Assembly: GCF_000182925.2 (NCBI RefSeq)
Contig: NC_026507.1
Location: 1,240,001-1,304,000, forward strand
DNA: 64,000 bases
Direction of reading: 5' to 3'
Origin: Neurospora crassa OR74A
Lineage: Eukaryota > Ascomycota > Sordariomycetes > Sordariales > Sordariaceae
Below, one piece after another: positions 14,001-26,279 of this stretch; the first letter of the stretch is position 1, and the number at the start of each line of letters is the position of its first letter. Below the pieces are notes generated by a model, which ran no database searches, was not told the DNA's origin, and saw only the letters and a program-made list of their open reading frames with translations. The position numbers and the translations under genes are program-made.

Positions 14001-17000
14001 ACCCCGTCCGTCGTACCCATTGCCCTGTGTGCTCCGCCATTAGCAGGCCCGAAACCGAAGTTGAAGTTAAAGAACATGCACGGCCACCAGATCGACGTGG
14101 ATCCGCAAAACCCTCCACTTGTTTTCGATGTGCGAGATGTGCGTGCTGGCTGCGGCTGTGATGTTTTCAATGTGACCATCAAGAACACGCAAAAGGCACA
14201 CACTCATCATAATTTCAAAGGGTTCCGGTCTTGAACCCCCACATTCCGGTCTGGACTCCTGCCACCTCTGATTGTCAACGGGCCGGATCAATGGACGATT
14301 GTACCATCCTACCAGCGGATGCTACACGACCATTTATCAGGCAGGCTCTATACGCCCTACGTGTGGTGCACTCTCTCAAGGGGGTCCATAGGCGATATAC
14401 CTAAATGCGGAAGGCCAGAGAGCAGTATGGAGCCACTGGGACCCGTGTGCAGTTGGATCGCTGGGGATGAAATGTGACGGAAGGTCTTTTCTTGTTGAAG
14501 TGGACTCACTTCCGAAAACAGAAGGAGGGGATTTGGAAAGGGACTGGAGTTTGTGAAAACCGTGACATTGCATGTGGCCAGAAGAGTTCTTCTCCTCTCC
14601 TTGCAAAATTTGCATGTGCTTGTTGGCCTGAACCCAACGGTCCATCCACATTACGAGCCCGACTCCCGTCTGACGGTCTAGCGCCGAAACGCCCGTCGAC
14701 TTAAACTCCAGACTATGGAGACCGGCCGACGCACTACCGATATGCTGCTACATTGATAGGACGGAATCTGAGGGATTGATGCGGCTCAATGCCATGTCCT
14801 TATGCTTGACCTCCTCCACCGCGTTCCACGAGCTCCGTCCTCAGTCTGGACAAGTTTGCGCCTGGCCGTCTCTGCCGAATATAGTATGCACTACGTAGAA
14901 CTACTAGGCACAAAACTAAACGTGGAATGCAGCTGACGGCGGTTTTAACCTGTTACCCAACTGAGTTTCATATTGGATTGGACAGCTCTGGTTCATGTCT
15001 GCCGGGAACCATGAGCGAATCGGTACTTGCCTGGCTGCAATTAAAGCCAATTCAACGTCGTTCTAGAAGGCAGGTGCTTCCCACGCGCCAGGCAGCGACG
15101 TCGTCCATGCCGGAATCTGCCGTTCCTTCCACCTACACTACATACTACATACTACGCAGTATGTCGGGTATTCAGTTCGATTTCTTCCCGTCCTCTACAC
15201 CTGCCATTCCTACCAACGCACATCGAATATCGAAATTATGATTTCAGGGCAACATCCTTGGACATCACCAACCCATCCTTCATTCTATCATTCCCAGGCT
15301 AGCCATCAATGCCGAAGGATGACCCGAGACACAATTGAGGCCTCTGCTCTGCCATGGCACAAACATGGATGATCGCTACAACGTCCAAGGTTGGCACTTT
15401 TCGAACCCTTCAAGAAAGGAACACGTTAGTAATGCCAAGGCTGACCCACTGGTCTTCTAGAAGCGAAGCTCAAGGTGTGGATCGAGGCAATCGCCAATGG
15501 TTGCGTCGACTGCGTATGGAGCCTCCATCCAGTTCGCGGCTTGGTGGGCGGGCCCACGAGGATGCTCCTCGCACCTCGGCCCACCGTCCCACACTTTGGC
15601 CGAAGCCAGCGCCTCCTCTTTTTCGGCGACATCCCAGCCATGCACGTTATGGGCTCCAGAAGCGCTCGCAGTGGTTCGGTTGTCGTCACTTTTACACTCC
15701 TGAGGACTACTCCGTGTTAATTGACACACAGTACATTCTGACATGACTTCTGGTCACCATGGTTAGCTGCTACGGGATTGGGCCTTCCCACATGCTAAAA
15801 CTCCGTCGCGCGAGTCAGGCTGTGGACAACAACGGGAGTTCACGATGGCACAACAACAACAACAACACATTACGAACGACAAAACGGCAACTGCCAATGA
15901 ACACATCCGTCGGTTGATCTTCAATTCAGTGTCTATTCATCTATCTCATTGCGTATACGTTGCTGAGACGCCATGGCAACACTGATGCGAATCTACACCC
16001 CAAAGGTTCGTCGGCATCTATCTTGATCCCGCCACAAGCAAAGTCAGGCCGGCGTCCTGGCCAACCCGAAATTCGGGCTTCGGCTGTTTTACCACGTGTA
16101 CGCAGTACACTAACTTTGGTCTTTGGATTACAAACTACCCAGGAAGCGAGCGAATTGGCGGAAAGAAGCAGGCATCCAGGCACAAATTTCCTCAAACACT
16201 TGCCATCCACCTTCACTTCGGTACTGGTACCTGCGAGAACTTCCTGACTGTCGAACAACCAGTTGCACGCGCTAAACCTTTTAGGTGCAGTATCAGTGAC
16301 AGACACTCCCTCTTCGGCCGAGCTGAACAGGGATACCTGTGCGAACTCGCCATCTTGCCTTTTACTCTTTCCTGGACGTGGACAACCAAGATGCACATAT
16401 ATCAGCATTACCAGAGCGAGGTTGGCGTACACTACATTGCGTCTTTGAACTCTAAGCAAACGCCCCTGGGGGTTACCAGCTCATCATGCTGCCATTCGCG
16501 GTCACAGTTGACCTCCTTGGCTTTCGGATGAATGCGTTATTGAGTTGCCAACCTCTGGGAACCATGTCCCTGCAACGCTATCTCCGTTCGTGTTGAAGAT
16601 GGGAATGGTTCTCTTGGCAAAACATCCAACAAGACTTCCCAGCGTTTTGGTTTGGGGCCACGGGAACAGCACCCTTCGGCTTGGCTGGGAGCCCCGAGTG
16701 GGTATGAGGTGAGAATTAGGAGCAGATTCGCAGACGAGTAGCCATCGTACGTAAACCCCGATGGTTCCTTTCACACATCCCTCTCCATCACTTTTGGTTC
16801 GATATTGGCTCTTTCTACCTACTGAAACAGAAGTACTTGGGGGTTGTCGGGCGGCTTGGTCAGAGTCTTTTGTCAACCCCCTCTTACAAGTCCCACCACC
16901 AAACCGCACCACAACCCCCAAGTATATCATAAGGAATCTCGACAAGAGCAAACCTACTCTCATTGTACGCACACCATCCGTACGCACAAATCCCCTTTTC

Positions 17001-17275
17001 AACGCCGCCAATTCGCGTTGGTATCATCAGCTTGCAACGCAAACCCTCGCACCACTCATGATTTTCAGCCGAGACAGCTTGTCTATGATGTCGTTGTTGT
17101 TGCCAAGGCTGGAACACATGGCTCTACGTAAGCTGCCAAAGATCGGACTGTACCCACGCACCATCATAATTGCATCGGTTTGGCGTTGTGGAGAGTCCCG
17201 ACAGACAGGTTTGCCGTTCAAACCCCAATTCCGGCAGCCACTTAACAAGGCCCACCTACAACTAGCGTTGACGCC
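11016..17275. other. 6.3 kb without a recognised gene
   Basis: Overlapping open frames of up to 179 codons exist on both strands (for example 16502-17011 minus and 16761-17300 plus). They have no recognisable domain or family pattern. A short AAC repeat lies at about 15851-15867. The words GTAGTGTA and its complement recur (about 13740, 14885, 15130), which might be scraps of a short inverted-repeat element. Confidence 0.4.
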
Positions 17276-18092
17276 ATGTTCAAGATCTTCCTCGGCATAG
17301 TTTACAACGTGTGGTGGCTTGCTTTCAATGCTGATTCAACATCCACTTTGCTGAAAGGAGATACCATATGCATCAATAACCCAAAAGAGTGCCTAGTCAG
17401 GGCATTCGAATCTATCACAGTTTGTAAATTTCGTGGAGATTCTGCAGACTCTGGGGATCGGCGGAAAGCTATGAGCCGCTGTCGAAATCATGGGGCACCA
17501 ACAACCGAGTCTCAAAAGGGTAATAAAGTCCACGAAGAAATTAGCTTCGGCACCTCGGGATTATCGCGAAGTCTAACTTGTCATTTGTTTCTTTCCAGGA
17601 TTGCGCAGAGGAGAAAACAGGACTCGTCATTGTGCTGGGAATGCACAGCCTGAACAGGAACCCCGTCGGCGACAACAATATGGGGCGTTCTATCGGAGCC
17701 ACGTCCGGATTTCATGTACTCTAATAGGGTCTACACTAACAGGAATAATCTTGACCCTCAGGCATTGCATCGAATGCTCAAGCCCTAACGAGTCAGGACT
17801 TTGCCCCAAGTCCCGTGTTGAAGCTGAAGCTCATTTCGTCCGCTTTTGGCATTATGCCGCTGACTTTTACTGTGTATTTTGCCTAGCCCTGGCAGCCGGC
17901 AATGCTGAAGTATCGGTACCTGGTTTTATATCCAATCCGAGCAATCATTTCAAATGGCTGAGAAACTCTGAAAAGCCTATCAATCGAAAAAAGAGCCCAG
18001 GACCGTTTTCACGTTACTTTTGTTTCTATGTTTTTTTTTTTTACTATCATTCTATCTTATTTCACTTCCTAGCCTTAATGAGGAGTCGATGA
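17276..18092 (+). CDS. Tentative two-exon gene, unknown product
   Basis: I do not recognise the protein. The reason to list it is a very good intron at 17520-17598. It has a GTAATA start, a TCTAAC branch site about 25 nt before the end and a pyrimidine run ending in TTTCCAG. It joins two open frames in phase: exon 1 17276-17519 and exon 2 17599-18092, together 245 codons. The N-terminus (MFKIFLGIVYNVWWLAFNA) is hydrophobic, like a signal peptide or anchor. The C-terminal 30 codons are Phe/Tyr-rich and look more like untranslated sequence, so the true stop or a second intron may be missed. Either a small secreted or membrane protein, or a spliced non-coding RNA, would fit. Confidence 0.3.
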
Positions 18093-20231
18093 CGAGAATA
18101 TGATGGGGCCGTCGCAGGAGGTCCTTTCGGCATTGCTGAATCGGTCCGTTACATCCCAAAAACATCGCCGATGCTGGCTGCAGTGTTTACCTGCCACAAT
18201 GGCTTGATGTCACTTTACCGAACCCAATATCGTCATGACGCTTGGCAGGCCGGCCTGCCGGGTCACACACTGAACTCCGCGTTTCAGATCATGATATCTG
18301 GCGAATGTGACACTGCGACCTTGCCTTAACCACATCAGATATCGTCCCGCCAGTACCAGTACATATGCAAGGAAGCTATAATGACCATCAATTATTGCAA
18401 GTCCCAATTGGGGATGCACCTTGACCGCTTTGATAGTGTACACAACCGCAAACCTCCGCCCGTGATCGACCGAAGCCACACCTCCGTCAATTAAAGAGGA
18501 AGAACGAAACGGAGCTCGTCAAGGCGGTGTTTTTCAAATGGCACGTGCCAGCCCACGCCGGCCGATGCTGCACGGGGTACGGGCACGCTGTTCGAATGTT
18601 GTTTCAACCTTCAGCTATACAAGTGCAGCGCTGTTCCAGCGGGTAGGAATAGAGGGGAGACTTCTTGATATGTCATTTTTTTCATGCTGTCTCTCGATTC
18701 AGCTGGTCCCCAGATCTTGATGTTTCGGGGAAACGAGGCTTACAGAGAGGCACGCGGACCCTGGCTGGAGGGATTCCTCCGGGCGAGAGTCCGTCTTTCA
18801 TTCGTAGGTAGTGTACCATATCGCATGTTTGGTCCGCCGGCAGCGCGGTATGTGATCCCCTTAAAGGTTTTGGACGCGCGACTGTCCAGATGACGAAATC
18901 GCACGGTGATCCGCTTGTACCGCTGTCGACGTTTGACTGCTCTACTTGTAGTCGTCTTCTCAGACATTCAGTGAAGCTGCACGGACGTTGATTATTGAAA
19001 AAGGGGCCGGCCGGTGAGAGTCCGGGGTATCCAAACGACAGGCGGCCGCTGGCCGATGGCCCTAAGCGGCAGGGGTTACAGTATGTAACGGGATTCATAG
19101 GTCCTCAGATGCATTTACACGTGCACCGCAACCATGGGGATCCTGAGGTGTTTTCAGGAATTACAGGCTGTAATGGGCCAGCTCAATTAGTGCTTAATTT
19201 GCGCGAATGGCCACAGAATGACCACCGCAAAATCACATTTCATACCTGTCGCGGATTTCCTACATACATGCTCTCTCCCGAACCTCCGGAGCCCTACCCT
19301 ACCAATTCATATGTGAGCCAGTCTCGTGGGACCTGTGAAGTGTGAACTCCGATTAGCCGGCCGACGATCGGCCGACCAATCTGCCGCATTGCCGTTTTAG
19401 CGAATGCTGCTGAGCCCATCGCCTAAATTAGCGCTGCTACTGTTGGTTCAGGTACGTTTGGTGTCTTTGATGTTTCTCCTTGTCTTAAACATGAGATTGC
19501 TTGCTATGTACATACTGTCGGACTAGCTAGGTAGGCAGGGTCCAGCGGTGTGGAAAAATGATGCATCCAATACACACTGGTTCGGAAGAAGAATATATAC
19601 TGGCTTTGATTGGGCAGAAAAAACAGATGATTCAGCTTGTATCTACCTACAACCTTCGCAAGTCGAGTGCCTTTGAGGCAAACACTGGACGAGCTGACAC
19701 CAGACAGGAGGGAACGCGATCTAGTGTACTTCAACTAGCGGCATATTCATCTGCGACAAACCTCATTTATATAAATATATAGCTGAGGATTAAAGATTGG
19801 TTTGAGAAAGATGCTGAAATCTCATCTTCGAAGGACTCTCAATGTCGTCTGTCTGCCAATGGTAGCGACAGGACAGTACCCCGATAAAATGGACTGGGTC
19901 GCTCGCTTGAGGGTCCAGCAGCTGCGCCTCGGGAAGCTCCCACTTATGTAATGGACCCTACCTACTGCCTCTGAGATTTGGAGAAGCCGAGACATCCAAA
20001 GGATGGCGTGATGGCGAATGGGGATCCATGCAGTATGGAGGAGGTGTCTTGCAAATCCTCTCTACATCTACGTGTGGTGTAACATACAGGGGAGTGTAGT
20101 ATGGCAGTGTACAGTGGTTAGTTACCCCAAAGAGCATCAGTCGCTCGCATGCCACGAGACAAAAGATTGATTGATTGTTCGGAACATCCCCCTCGACTAG
20201 TTCCAGGTACATACTCTGCACATAAGCGAAA

Positions 20232-20232
<1 letters not shown>

Positions 20233-20271
<39 letters not shown>
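20233..20271. repeat. Poly(A) tract, 39 nt
   Basis: Uninterrupted A run on the plus strand. No target-site duplication or element body was recognised around it. Confidence 0.95.
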
Positions 20272-20272
<1 letters not shown>

Positions 20273-20357
20273 CAGGGGTCCTTGCCTTAAACTACAAACA
20301 TGTGTTTGGAAGAGATTCCCGCGTCAGGAAGGTATGTAGGTGATGGTGGAGGTCCAC

Positions 20358-20402
20358 ACCACAGGACAGGACAGGACAGGACAGGACAGGACAGGACAGG
20401 CC
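20358..20402. repeat. (AGGAC)n microsatellite
   Basis: About eight tandem copies of a 5-bp AGGAC unit, ending at AGGCC. Confidence 0.9.
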
Positions 20403-20849
20403 TAAAGAGATAAGACATTGTCGATCAGCTCCATGTGATCGACACATGAGCTATGTAGTGTACCATTCGAGCCCATCCTATGAACATCAAACGTCGGCAC
20501 GAATTATGCTAATTCAACACAAAGGTCCGTCCGTACATCTAGTTCGTTTAGAACCAACCAACCCCTGAGGGCCGCCAAAAGACCTTACACTAACCCACGA
20601 GCCAGGAACTACTCTGGTATTGATTCTATCGCCAGTGGAGGTAGGTAGCAAAGAAATCGATGTCTTTTTGGGGGCGAGGGTGTTTCAGTCTCTCAACAAA
20701 TCGAACACACCAACAACAGGGATCAACAAATGATATTGGGGTAGGTATGTATATTCGGAGTGGGGTCCCTCCCTCCTTGGGTTTGGGATGTAGACGTGTA
20801 GTGGACTTCACTTTCATAGGGGTCATGATGTCCTGAATCCAGCCCCATG

Positions 20850-20887
20850 CCTACCTACTTACCTACCTACCTACCTACCTACCTACC
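20850..20887. repeat. (TACC)n microsatellite
   Basis: About nine TACC-type tetranucleotides with one TACT variant. The same TACCTACC/GGTAGGTA word recurs singly across the window. Confidence 0.9.
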
Positions 20888-21628
20888 GTTAATAGCCCGA
20901 TTACAATCTGATAACCGCAAAGGGGTGGAAGGCAAAACATGAAAATACGCCGTATACCTGATGCGGAGAGTTTCTCCGCACGGGGATGGATGTGCACCCC
21001 CTGAAGTGCCAGGTGCTCACAAATGACACATGCGGTCCTTACACCAATGCTAGGACCAAACCACCATACCACACCAGTGTCTCGAAATGTTGCGAACGGT
21101 AGTGGTACATACAAGGACAGCTTGATCCCCTCGACGAGAGGCTCTGCTCAGCTGAAACTACCTAGGGAAGCGGTGAGCCCGATCTCATGACCCTTCAGGA
21201 CCTGTCCGAGCGGTTCTCGTTCCAGCTTACCGAGGGAGATACCGATGTAGTCTTTGACAGGCCGCACTACTTTTTACGAGAAATCGGCTTGAACACCGAT
21301 TCACAGTACACTACTAGGCTTGGCTGTTGAAAGTGCAAAAGTGCGAAACGGTGCACTTGTCGACAGGCATAAGGCCTCTATGCCGCATGTCACTTTGGAC
21401 TTTTGGATGGCTCTGAAACGAATGAAGAAGAAGAATAAGCACGGGGAACGCATCAAGTCCCTTAATCCTCTAATCAGACATCTGCGAGCATAAAGTTTTT
21501 TGGTGTGAATTTTGTAGGAAGATACGCTGATATAGCTACGGAAGCAAGCATGAAGTTAAGAAATGTAGCCCATTCCTTCTTTCTCTGCCATCGCAAGAGC
21601 CTCTCTTAGGCACGAATAATAATATGAA

Positions 21629-23991
21629 CTACGAAGACGAGGCGGCCTCTCCCCACATCTTGCTATCCCTTCCAAACGCCATAATCCGTGAATACAACTC
21701 CCCACTGCGAATCGCCTCATAAATCTCCGACGCCATGCTTCCAAGAATCCTGTTCCTTGACCGTAAGTCATTACCCTCCTCTATCTCCTTGGCTCTTGTT
21801 CCTGCCTCGCTGCGGATTGCCTCCTTCAGTCTCGTCAACTGCTCCTTTAAAAGCGGCGGATGGTCAACTACGCCCCTGTTCAGAGGAGTCTTCAACTCCT
21901 TCCTGACAAAATCGTAGACGACTGTTGAGCCACCGCTGAGCCACCGTCGAGTGTCCTGCTTTCCTTCGAGCAAGGCGTTTCGGTGATCACCATAACAATC
22001 TGCCACCACCCGAGCGGTCTTCAAGTGGTAGGCTTGCAAATCACTGAATCCCCAGGTTCTACGACCGTACTCCGTCCCACAGTGAAGAAGCTCAAGGGCG
22101 TCCAAGGCTGACTGCTTAGTTGCCACGGACGCGCGCTCTGCTACGTCCAGGGAGGCTAGCTTGTCCCATTGGTCAAGGATACACTCTGCAAGCTTGCCGG
22201 CACGCCTTTGGCTCTCCGTGATGTCAACCTCGGACAAGCCCTTGTGCTCTTCCTCTTTGGACTTGAGACTCCTTTGCCTGGCAACATGGGAGAGAACTAG
22301 ATCTCGCAAACGCACCGATAGGGCCTCTCGGAACTCTAACTGCAGCACTCTCAGGTCTAGTGCCTGGCAGAGCACATATATGTAAGTCGCAGCCATCAAA
22401 TTAACCACTTCGACCGCTTCCAGTGCATACCGAGCCGCAACTAACGCCATCGAATTGACACTCTGATTGTTCATTTCCGCTACCTGTACATGGGGGCTGA
22501 TCGGCTTAGCCAGGTACGCCAGCTCGGCCATGTACGCGGCCATGTTGACGTCGAAGCCCTTGCACGTGTAGCTCTGGCTTGGCTCATCCGCCGACAGATT
22601 AGGCGGCAGTCCCTTGTTCGTCATGTTGTTGAGCAGCTCCGAGCTTTGCGCGTAGAGCAAGCGGCCCAGGTTCTGCAGTGCCAGCAAGGTCTTCTCCATG
22701 GCCGAGGTAAGCGCCATAGCCTGGAAGTTACCGCCGTGGTGGATGAGCCCGGACGTGGGGTCGATCAGGGGGTTGTCTGTGGTCGAGTTGAGTTCTGTCT
22801 GTACCTGCTTCGTGGCCAGCTCCAGGTCCTCGAGCTGTGGTCCGATCCATTGCGGTGCGGTCCGGAGAGCGTAGCGGTCCTGAGCAAGACCCCGGACTTT
22901 AGCCGGTTCGTCTTCAGATTCGGGATGGGCTTCGCAGGGTGCGGCGATTTTGGACCCAGCGAGAAAGGCTAGGATGTTGGATGCTGCTTCTGCTTGACCG
23001 GGGTGCGGCCGGACGGAGGAGATGAAAGGATGATAGTTTGCCGCTGTGCCGGCCAGGGCTTCGGTACCCATAGCCGTTAGAAGCTGAACAAGAACGGCCA
23101 GCTGGTTGGCTTCCTGGATAGCAATAGAGGCAGTGGCGCAGGAGGGTGCTGTGCCGTTGGTGATGCCGAGTCCTTCCTTGACTTGAAAACGCACGGGTTC
23201 CAGGCCAGCAAGGGACAGAGCTTTGTCGGCTGGCAAGATCTCCGTCCTATTGTGTGGCTTCCTGGCTTTGAGGTATATATCTGGATTTCCCTCGAGAGCG
23301 CCAGCAATGTACGAGAGAGTCGATAGGTCACCCGAGGCCGAAATGCTTCCCCGAAGCGGAACGATAGGGACCATGTCTCTGTTCAGAAGCTTCAGGATGT
23401 TTTCCATGATCAGCGGTCGGACACCAGAATGGCCTCTCATCAGGGAGTTACAGCGTATAAGCATGGTGGCTCGGACCACAGGACTCGGGAGAGCATGGCT
23501 GCGAAGAAGCTCGTTGTCGTAAGGCTTTCCCGCCCAGGAGTTGCTCCCATCGCGGTCCTTGTCGGCATGTGTAAGAATTCCAACGTTAAGGTGCTGAACT
23601 AATGCACCTTGTAGGCGCATCAGGGGCTCGCTTCCTGCATCGGTTCGAGTGTCGGCGCTACCGCCAAAGCCAGTGTTTACGCCATAGATAACGTCGCCTG
23701 CCTGTATGCGCTCTTCGAGTAATGCGATGCTGCGATCGACTTGTTGGGTGTCGTCTGAGAGATGGGCCTTTGCGCCATGCCTGTTGTTCGTGAACTGTTA
23801 GTGACTGGGCTTGGCCGTCCTCAGACGGAAAGGACTTTTCGGGATGGATCATACAGCGAGACTGCTACAACATCGGCGATGGTCAAGTTGGAGCCTGATA
23901 TCTCGATGGGTTGTTTTGACTCCTTCAGGTGTCTGAGACGTGCCCAAGAGGCGTAAACAGCTTGCGCATGAGAATTAGGCGCACCGGACAT
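21629..23991 (-). CDS. Phenylalanine/tyrosine ammonia-lyase (762 aa)
   Basis: This MIO-dependent lyase would deaminate Phe (or Tyr) to cinnamate (or coumarate) in the cytosol. Exon 1 is 23991-23855 and exon 2 is 23780-21629; the 74-bp intron has a CACTAAC branch and joins VAVSL to HGAKAHLSDD in phase. The catalytic Tyr lies in YGVNTGFGG (about residues 79-87). The Ala-Ser-Gly triad that cyclises to the MIO group is at about 194-196, in SISASGDLS. The conserved TDNPLID follows. The size matches fungal enzymes (about 700-760 aa). The selectivity pair in LVQHLNV is His-Leu (about 109-110), the arrangement known from tyrosine-preferring lyases. A TTTTCAG just before the ATG suggests a 5'-UTR intron. 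It is followed upstream on the same strand by the melanin reductase gene. Confidence 0.93.
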
Positions 23992-24810
23992 GCTGAAAAT
24001 ATTGGTCCGCTGATTGCCAGGCTGGGTGTTCAGTCGCGTATCAGTTGCAATTGGGAAAGAACACGCCCTTGTTCAGAGGTAACGTACGCCGGTGATGGCT
24101 TCCTGTTCGCGGGAAGTGAAAAAGAAACCGAGAGTGTGAATCAAAGGTAAAGGGACAGTTGACCCGCTAAGTGCGGGCTGTTTGTTCTTGTCAGGCAATC
24201 ACCGAAGACCGTACTGGTAACACAATACAATACGATGCTGGTTTGTCTGTTAGTTTGGTACTTTCATCATGGGTTGAACGGAGGTTTTGGAGCTCTTATT
24301 GGCCTTTGAGGAGAGAAACTGTCCCCCATTGAAGAAATATAAGGCAATGGCAAGGGTTTGTGACGCCACATAAACCTCTAATGGGTGTCCTGTGATACCT
24401 CTCTCTATCTCCTTTAAAGGCCTTAAGACTAGAAGATAGGTCGTTGAGACTAGGCAAAACACTTGATGAAAAGCTAACACTTTAATTTTGGCTTTTCATG
24501 TACTGGACTAACAATCAAATCCGGATGGTGAAGCTGGAATGTAGATACCCGCTCGTGGTGATCACAACTCAACATGAAACGATCACAGATTGTGTGGAAC
24601 GTCAAGACATGATGAGCAGCGCCTTGGTAACAGCAGCACGAAGCTCAGTCTATTTATATGTTGATTCGAGTATGAATTTGCTAACCATGTATGCTACACT
24701 CTCTTGGCACCCTTGATCATCTACCGTGCTTCCACCTCCCATCTATCCTCATATCTCCTAGTTACTGATACATCCAGACGTGGTTGTACTACAGTGTCTG
24801 ACTCACTCCC
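23992..24810. other. Intergenic region upstream of the ammonia-lyase gene
   Basis: No gene seen. A GTACGT near 24084 could be the donor of a 5'-UTR intron ending at the TTTTCAG before the ammonia-lyase ATG. The rest is promoter and 3' flank. Confidence 0.4.
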
Positions 24811-26279
24811 TTACATGCAGGCGCCGCCATCAACGCCGATAACCTTACCATTGATCCACTCGCCATCCTGGGAAGCTAGGAAGCAGGCAACACGAGCAAT
24901 GTCGATGGGGAGACCCACGCGGTGAAGAGGCGACCACCCAGCGGCATACTCGTCCACACCCTGGTTGTCGAGCTTGTCGCCGCCGGGGATGTACTCCCTG
25001 CACACGGCGTGGTACATGTCCGTCTTGATACCGCCCGGAGCGACGGCGTTGACGGTAATCTTCTTGTCTCCAAAGTCTTTCAGTGTGTCTTGTGGTTAGC
25101 ATTTATCCCCGAGAAGTATCCATGACAGCCACCTACCGATAGCCATGCAGCGGACAAAAGTCTCAATGGCTCCCTTGCTAGCAGAGTAAACTGTGTGCTT
25201 GGGAACGGCCTTGGCCTGGCCCGTGATGGATCCCATGAGGATCAAGCGGCCGCCAACCTCAAGGTTTTTGTAGGCCTCGCGCGCAACAAAGAACTGGCCA
25301 CGGGTGTTGATGTTGAAGACGCGGTCGTACTCCTCCGGGGTGACGTCCTTGATGTGACCGAACGAGACGACACCCGAATTGGAGCACACAATGTCGAGCT
25401 TGCCGAACCTCTGCTTGGCCTCGCGGAAGAGCCTCTCAATCTGACTGACATCGCTGACGTTGGCCTTGATGGCGACCGCGTCGGAGCCGATCTTCTTGAT
25501 GGCCTGCACGACCTCGTTGGCCGAGATGTCGCTGTTGGCGTAGTTGACTACCACCTTGGCTCCACGACGTCCAAGCTCGAGCGCCATTTCCCTCCCGATA
25601 CCGCGGCCTGGAATCCCCACGGGATGATTTTGTCAGTCTCTTTGGCTCTATACGGTGGTGGCGCTGCATGACAGGCATGTTGTGTGGTGCGACTGCACAA
25701 CCCTGACTAAACCAATGATGACTCGTTGCGCAGCGCACCCTGCAGTGGGAGTTGTCTTTGATGTCTGAGGGGTAGAATGTCTTTGTGTTCCGAACTGGAA
25801 GGGATTGAGATGTGGTAATGAAATGGATTGGGGGAGAAGGGCGTCGCCGGAGCTGAACATGGGGAAAGCGGACTTGGGGTTGGGGTAAAGCTGCCGTCCC
25901 GTCCGGGTACGCGAGCTCCCTTTCCACCCATCTCTTGTCGCTCACTCTTTGCCCCTTGCAGCATTGCTTGGCACGACTTTACAACACACAACGATGACAA
26001 TAACAAAAAGGAACACGTACCGGCACCGGTTACAAGCGCCACCTTGCCACCAAGATGGGCAGACTGGATACCGAGGGGACCGGGGATCTGGTCATACTTG
26101 CTAGTACCGGACGGGGCTGTGACACCGGGCATGTTGGCGGCTGGATTTGGAGTGGCTTGGATGCTGGAAGTAGTCGTGCTTGAGCTGTTAGAGGCGACTC
26201 GTACTTTCTTCTCTGTGGTGCTGGCTTTGTTAGACGAGAAGTGGGACAGGAGACGGGCGAGAAAAGCAGGGAGGGCCAT
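24811..26279 (-). CDS. Tri/tetrahydroxynaphthalene reductase (DHN-melanin)
   Basis: This NADPH-dependent short-chain dehydrogenase reduces polyhydroxynaphthalene in DHN-melanin synthesis. Exons are 26279-26021, 25607-25137 and 25076-24811; introns of 413 and 60 bp interrupt TGAG/RGIG and MAI/DFGDKK in phase. Visible features are the TGAGRGIG cofactor loop, CSNSG, the catalytic Ser in MGSITG and Tyr/Lys in YSASK, and the terminus [10 protein letters not shown]. From the family-typical start MPGVTAPSG (ATG at 26132) the protein is 282 aa, the size of the Magnaporthe enzymes. The open frame continues 49 codons upstream to 26279 as a Ser/Thr-rich, basic extension, which may be leader or a targeting segment. 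A terminal Met is what the trihydroxynaphthalene-type enzyme has; the tetrahydroxy type ends in Ile. Confidence 0.93.

Larger units (their letters stand above)
18093..21628. other. Gene-poor, repeat-rich stretch before the ammonia-lyase gene
   Basis: No gene recognised. It contains the A39 tract, the AGGAC array and the TACC array listed separately. The last part (about 21.1-21.6 kb) is probably 3' flank of the ammonia-lyase gene. Confidence 0.45.

Noticed and set aside
22490-22972. 160-codon plus-strand frame inside the ammonia-lyase gene
   Set aside because: Antisense shadow; the minus strand carries the conserved lyase.
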